64,000 nt of DNA from Norana najaformis (lineage: Eukaryota; Annelida; Clitellata; Crassiclitellata; Hormogastridae). This document shows positions 62,848 to 64,000 of this stretch, one piece after another (positions within the stretch are counted from its first letter, which is position 1; each line of letters opens with the position of its first letter). The notes under the pieces are model-generated. The model was not told the origin of the DNA. It did not search any database and saw only the letters and a program-made list of their open reading frames with translations. The position numbers were made by a program, and so were the translations under genes. The stretch spans positions 32,418,448 to 32,482,447 of the forward strand of contig OZ029921.1 of assembly GCA_964023275.1 (NCBI GenBank), given 5' to 3'.

Positions 62848-63571
62848 TGAGCGTCCGAAATAATTTCACAGGTATCACTCGTAATGCTTTAAATACTTGG
62901 GGACGCTATTTCCGAACAACAATGGTAATGAAAAAATTGTTCGATAATGTAATATGCTATAATTTATTAGACGATACTATATAGTATACTACGGTGTATA
63001 CTATTAGATAGAATACTGAATACTATACTGTAGCGTATTATATGATGAAAATACTTGTAGTGGTAATTACTAATATGTAGCAATGCTTTCGCGCTACTAC
63101 CGGTGGCAGCCTTTGCAAAGGTTAAGCTTTTTATGAGACTGAATCTTGAATCATAATCCCTAGACTTCTGATGGCTCTTTAAAACGAACAGTGTAGTGTC
63201 ATAGCATTGTTTTTTGTGTTCAGTTGAAGGTTTCGTTTTTGCTTGTGCTTGGCTTTTGTTTACTTATATGTCGTAGAAATGGTATTATCCTTTCAAATTT
63301 ATATTGAAATTGCGTTGAAATGAAATTGCTGAATCGTATTCAAAATCCCATTCAGAAGTATATTCACATTCAGATTTGCATTGATATTTGCATTTAGTCA
63401 AGGGTAAAGGAGTATAGCAGTCAACACACGTAACACTGGTAAAGTTAACCGTAGCTTGAGGAACCTAAATAAAAAGTTTCTAAGGAGATTTGTATTGATT
63501 TTGCGGTAATATTCGGAAATAGCGTCCCCACACGTGTGAATCGTAATGGATAAAAATCTACGGGACGCTCA
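62848..63571. repeat. Inverted pair of ~65-bp palindromic elements
   Basis: Arm 62848-62916 starts TGAGCGTCCGAAATAATTTC and ends GGGGACGCTATTTCCGAA. It matches the reverse complement of 63512-63571 (ends CGGGACGCTCA). Each arm is itself palindromic (GCGTCC ... GGACGC). The left arm is flanked by an 11-bp direct repeat ACAATGGTAAT (62829-62839 and 62919-62929), like a tiny MITE with a target-site duplication. No open frame lies between the arms. Confidence 0.6.
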
Positions 63572-63611
63572 GGCAGCATATAACCCAGCTATTCCATACA
63601 TAATCAATAGT

Positions 63612-64000
63612 GTCTAACCCTAACCCTAACCCTAATCGTAATTGGCAAACCCTAACCCTATTCTCTAACCCTAGTTGTTATGTCTAACCCTAGTTTCTAA
63701 CTCTAACCCTTGTTTCTAACCCTAACCATCCTTTCTAACCCTAACCCTTGTTTCTAACCCCAACCGTACTTTGTAACCTAACCCTCTTTCTCACCCTAAC
63801 CCTATTCTCTAACCCTAACCTAACCCAATTCTGTAACCCTAGTTTCTAACCCTAACCCTAGTTTCTAACCCAAAACCCTACTTCCTAACCCTAGTTTCTA
63901 ACCCTAACCCTAGTCTCTAACCCTAACCCTTGTTTCACACCCTAAACCCTATTTTCTAACCCTAACCCCTCTTTCTCACCCTAAACCCTATTCTCTAACC
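63612..64000. repeat. Degenerate telomere-like (CCCTAA)n array
   Basis: Runs of CTAACCCTAACCCTA alternate with TAGTTT or TTGTTT spacers in a loose 20-27 bp periodicity and continue past the right edge. On the + strand it is the C-rich strand, so it is interstitial or subtelomeric in type, not a clean telomere end. Confidence 0.88.

Overview
The window is nuclear DNA from an animal. It carries intron-rich genes with GT-AG introns, RTE- and CR1-type non-LTR retrotransposons, a Penelope-like fragment, piggyBac and other DNA transposons, tRNA-derived SINEs, ATAC-type microsatellites and a TTAGGG-class repeat block. Three conserved metazoan genes were recognised by reading exons. The TTAGGG repeats argue against an insect of the TTAGG type. 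Gene content and repeats fit a marine or other invertebrate, but I cannot name the phylum.

Layout. Positions 1-36.0 kb (+ strand) hold the 3' three quarters of a USP24-type deubiquitinase gene: 44 exons, 2050 codons, with the 5' part off the left edge. Its introns carry two RTE insertions with target-site duplications (481-1380 and 29093-31021), several 5'-truncated CR1-like fragments, a piggyBac-like element (10173-11201), a TA-flanked terminal-inverted-repeat element (13967-15463), a possible Mutator-like element (26632-27405) and SINEs. USP24 introns not listed separately hold nothing I recognise. Positions 36.0-43.8 kb are gene-poor, with the USP24 3' UTR and LINE remnants. Positions 43.99-47.54 kb (- strand) hold a complete five-exon adenylate kinase 3/4-type gene of 224 aa, including one GC-AG intron. 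Positions 49.7-56.2 kb (- strand) hold eight in-frame exons of kynureninase (250 codons, including the PLP-lysine exon). Its N-terminal and C-terminal exons were not found with confidence; a possible first exon lies at 59345-59370. Positions 56.2-64.0 kb are repeat-rich: a strong 189-bp hairpin, a likely LTR, a Penelope-type GIY-YIG fragment, a degenerate TCACATT array, an AT-rich array, an inverted pair of small palindromic elements, and a degenerate CCCTAA array reaching the right edge.

The three genes are not an operon. USP24 points toward AK3 (tail to tail, about 8 kb apart). AK3 and kynureninase lie on the same strand but have unrelated jobs: mitochondrial nucleotide balance and tryptophan breakdown. 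I found no clearly new multi-gene system. The most distinctive observations are a 46-bp tandem copy of the USP24 catalytic-histidine segment with its splice donor, decayed partial copies around exon 20, two retrotransposon insertions with clean target-site duplications, the incomplete kynureninase, and a telomere-like array whose orientation is wrong for a chromosome end on this side.
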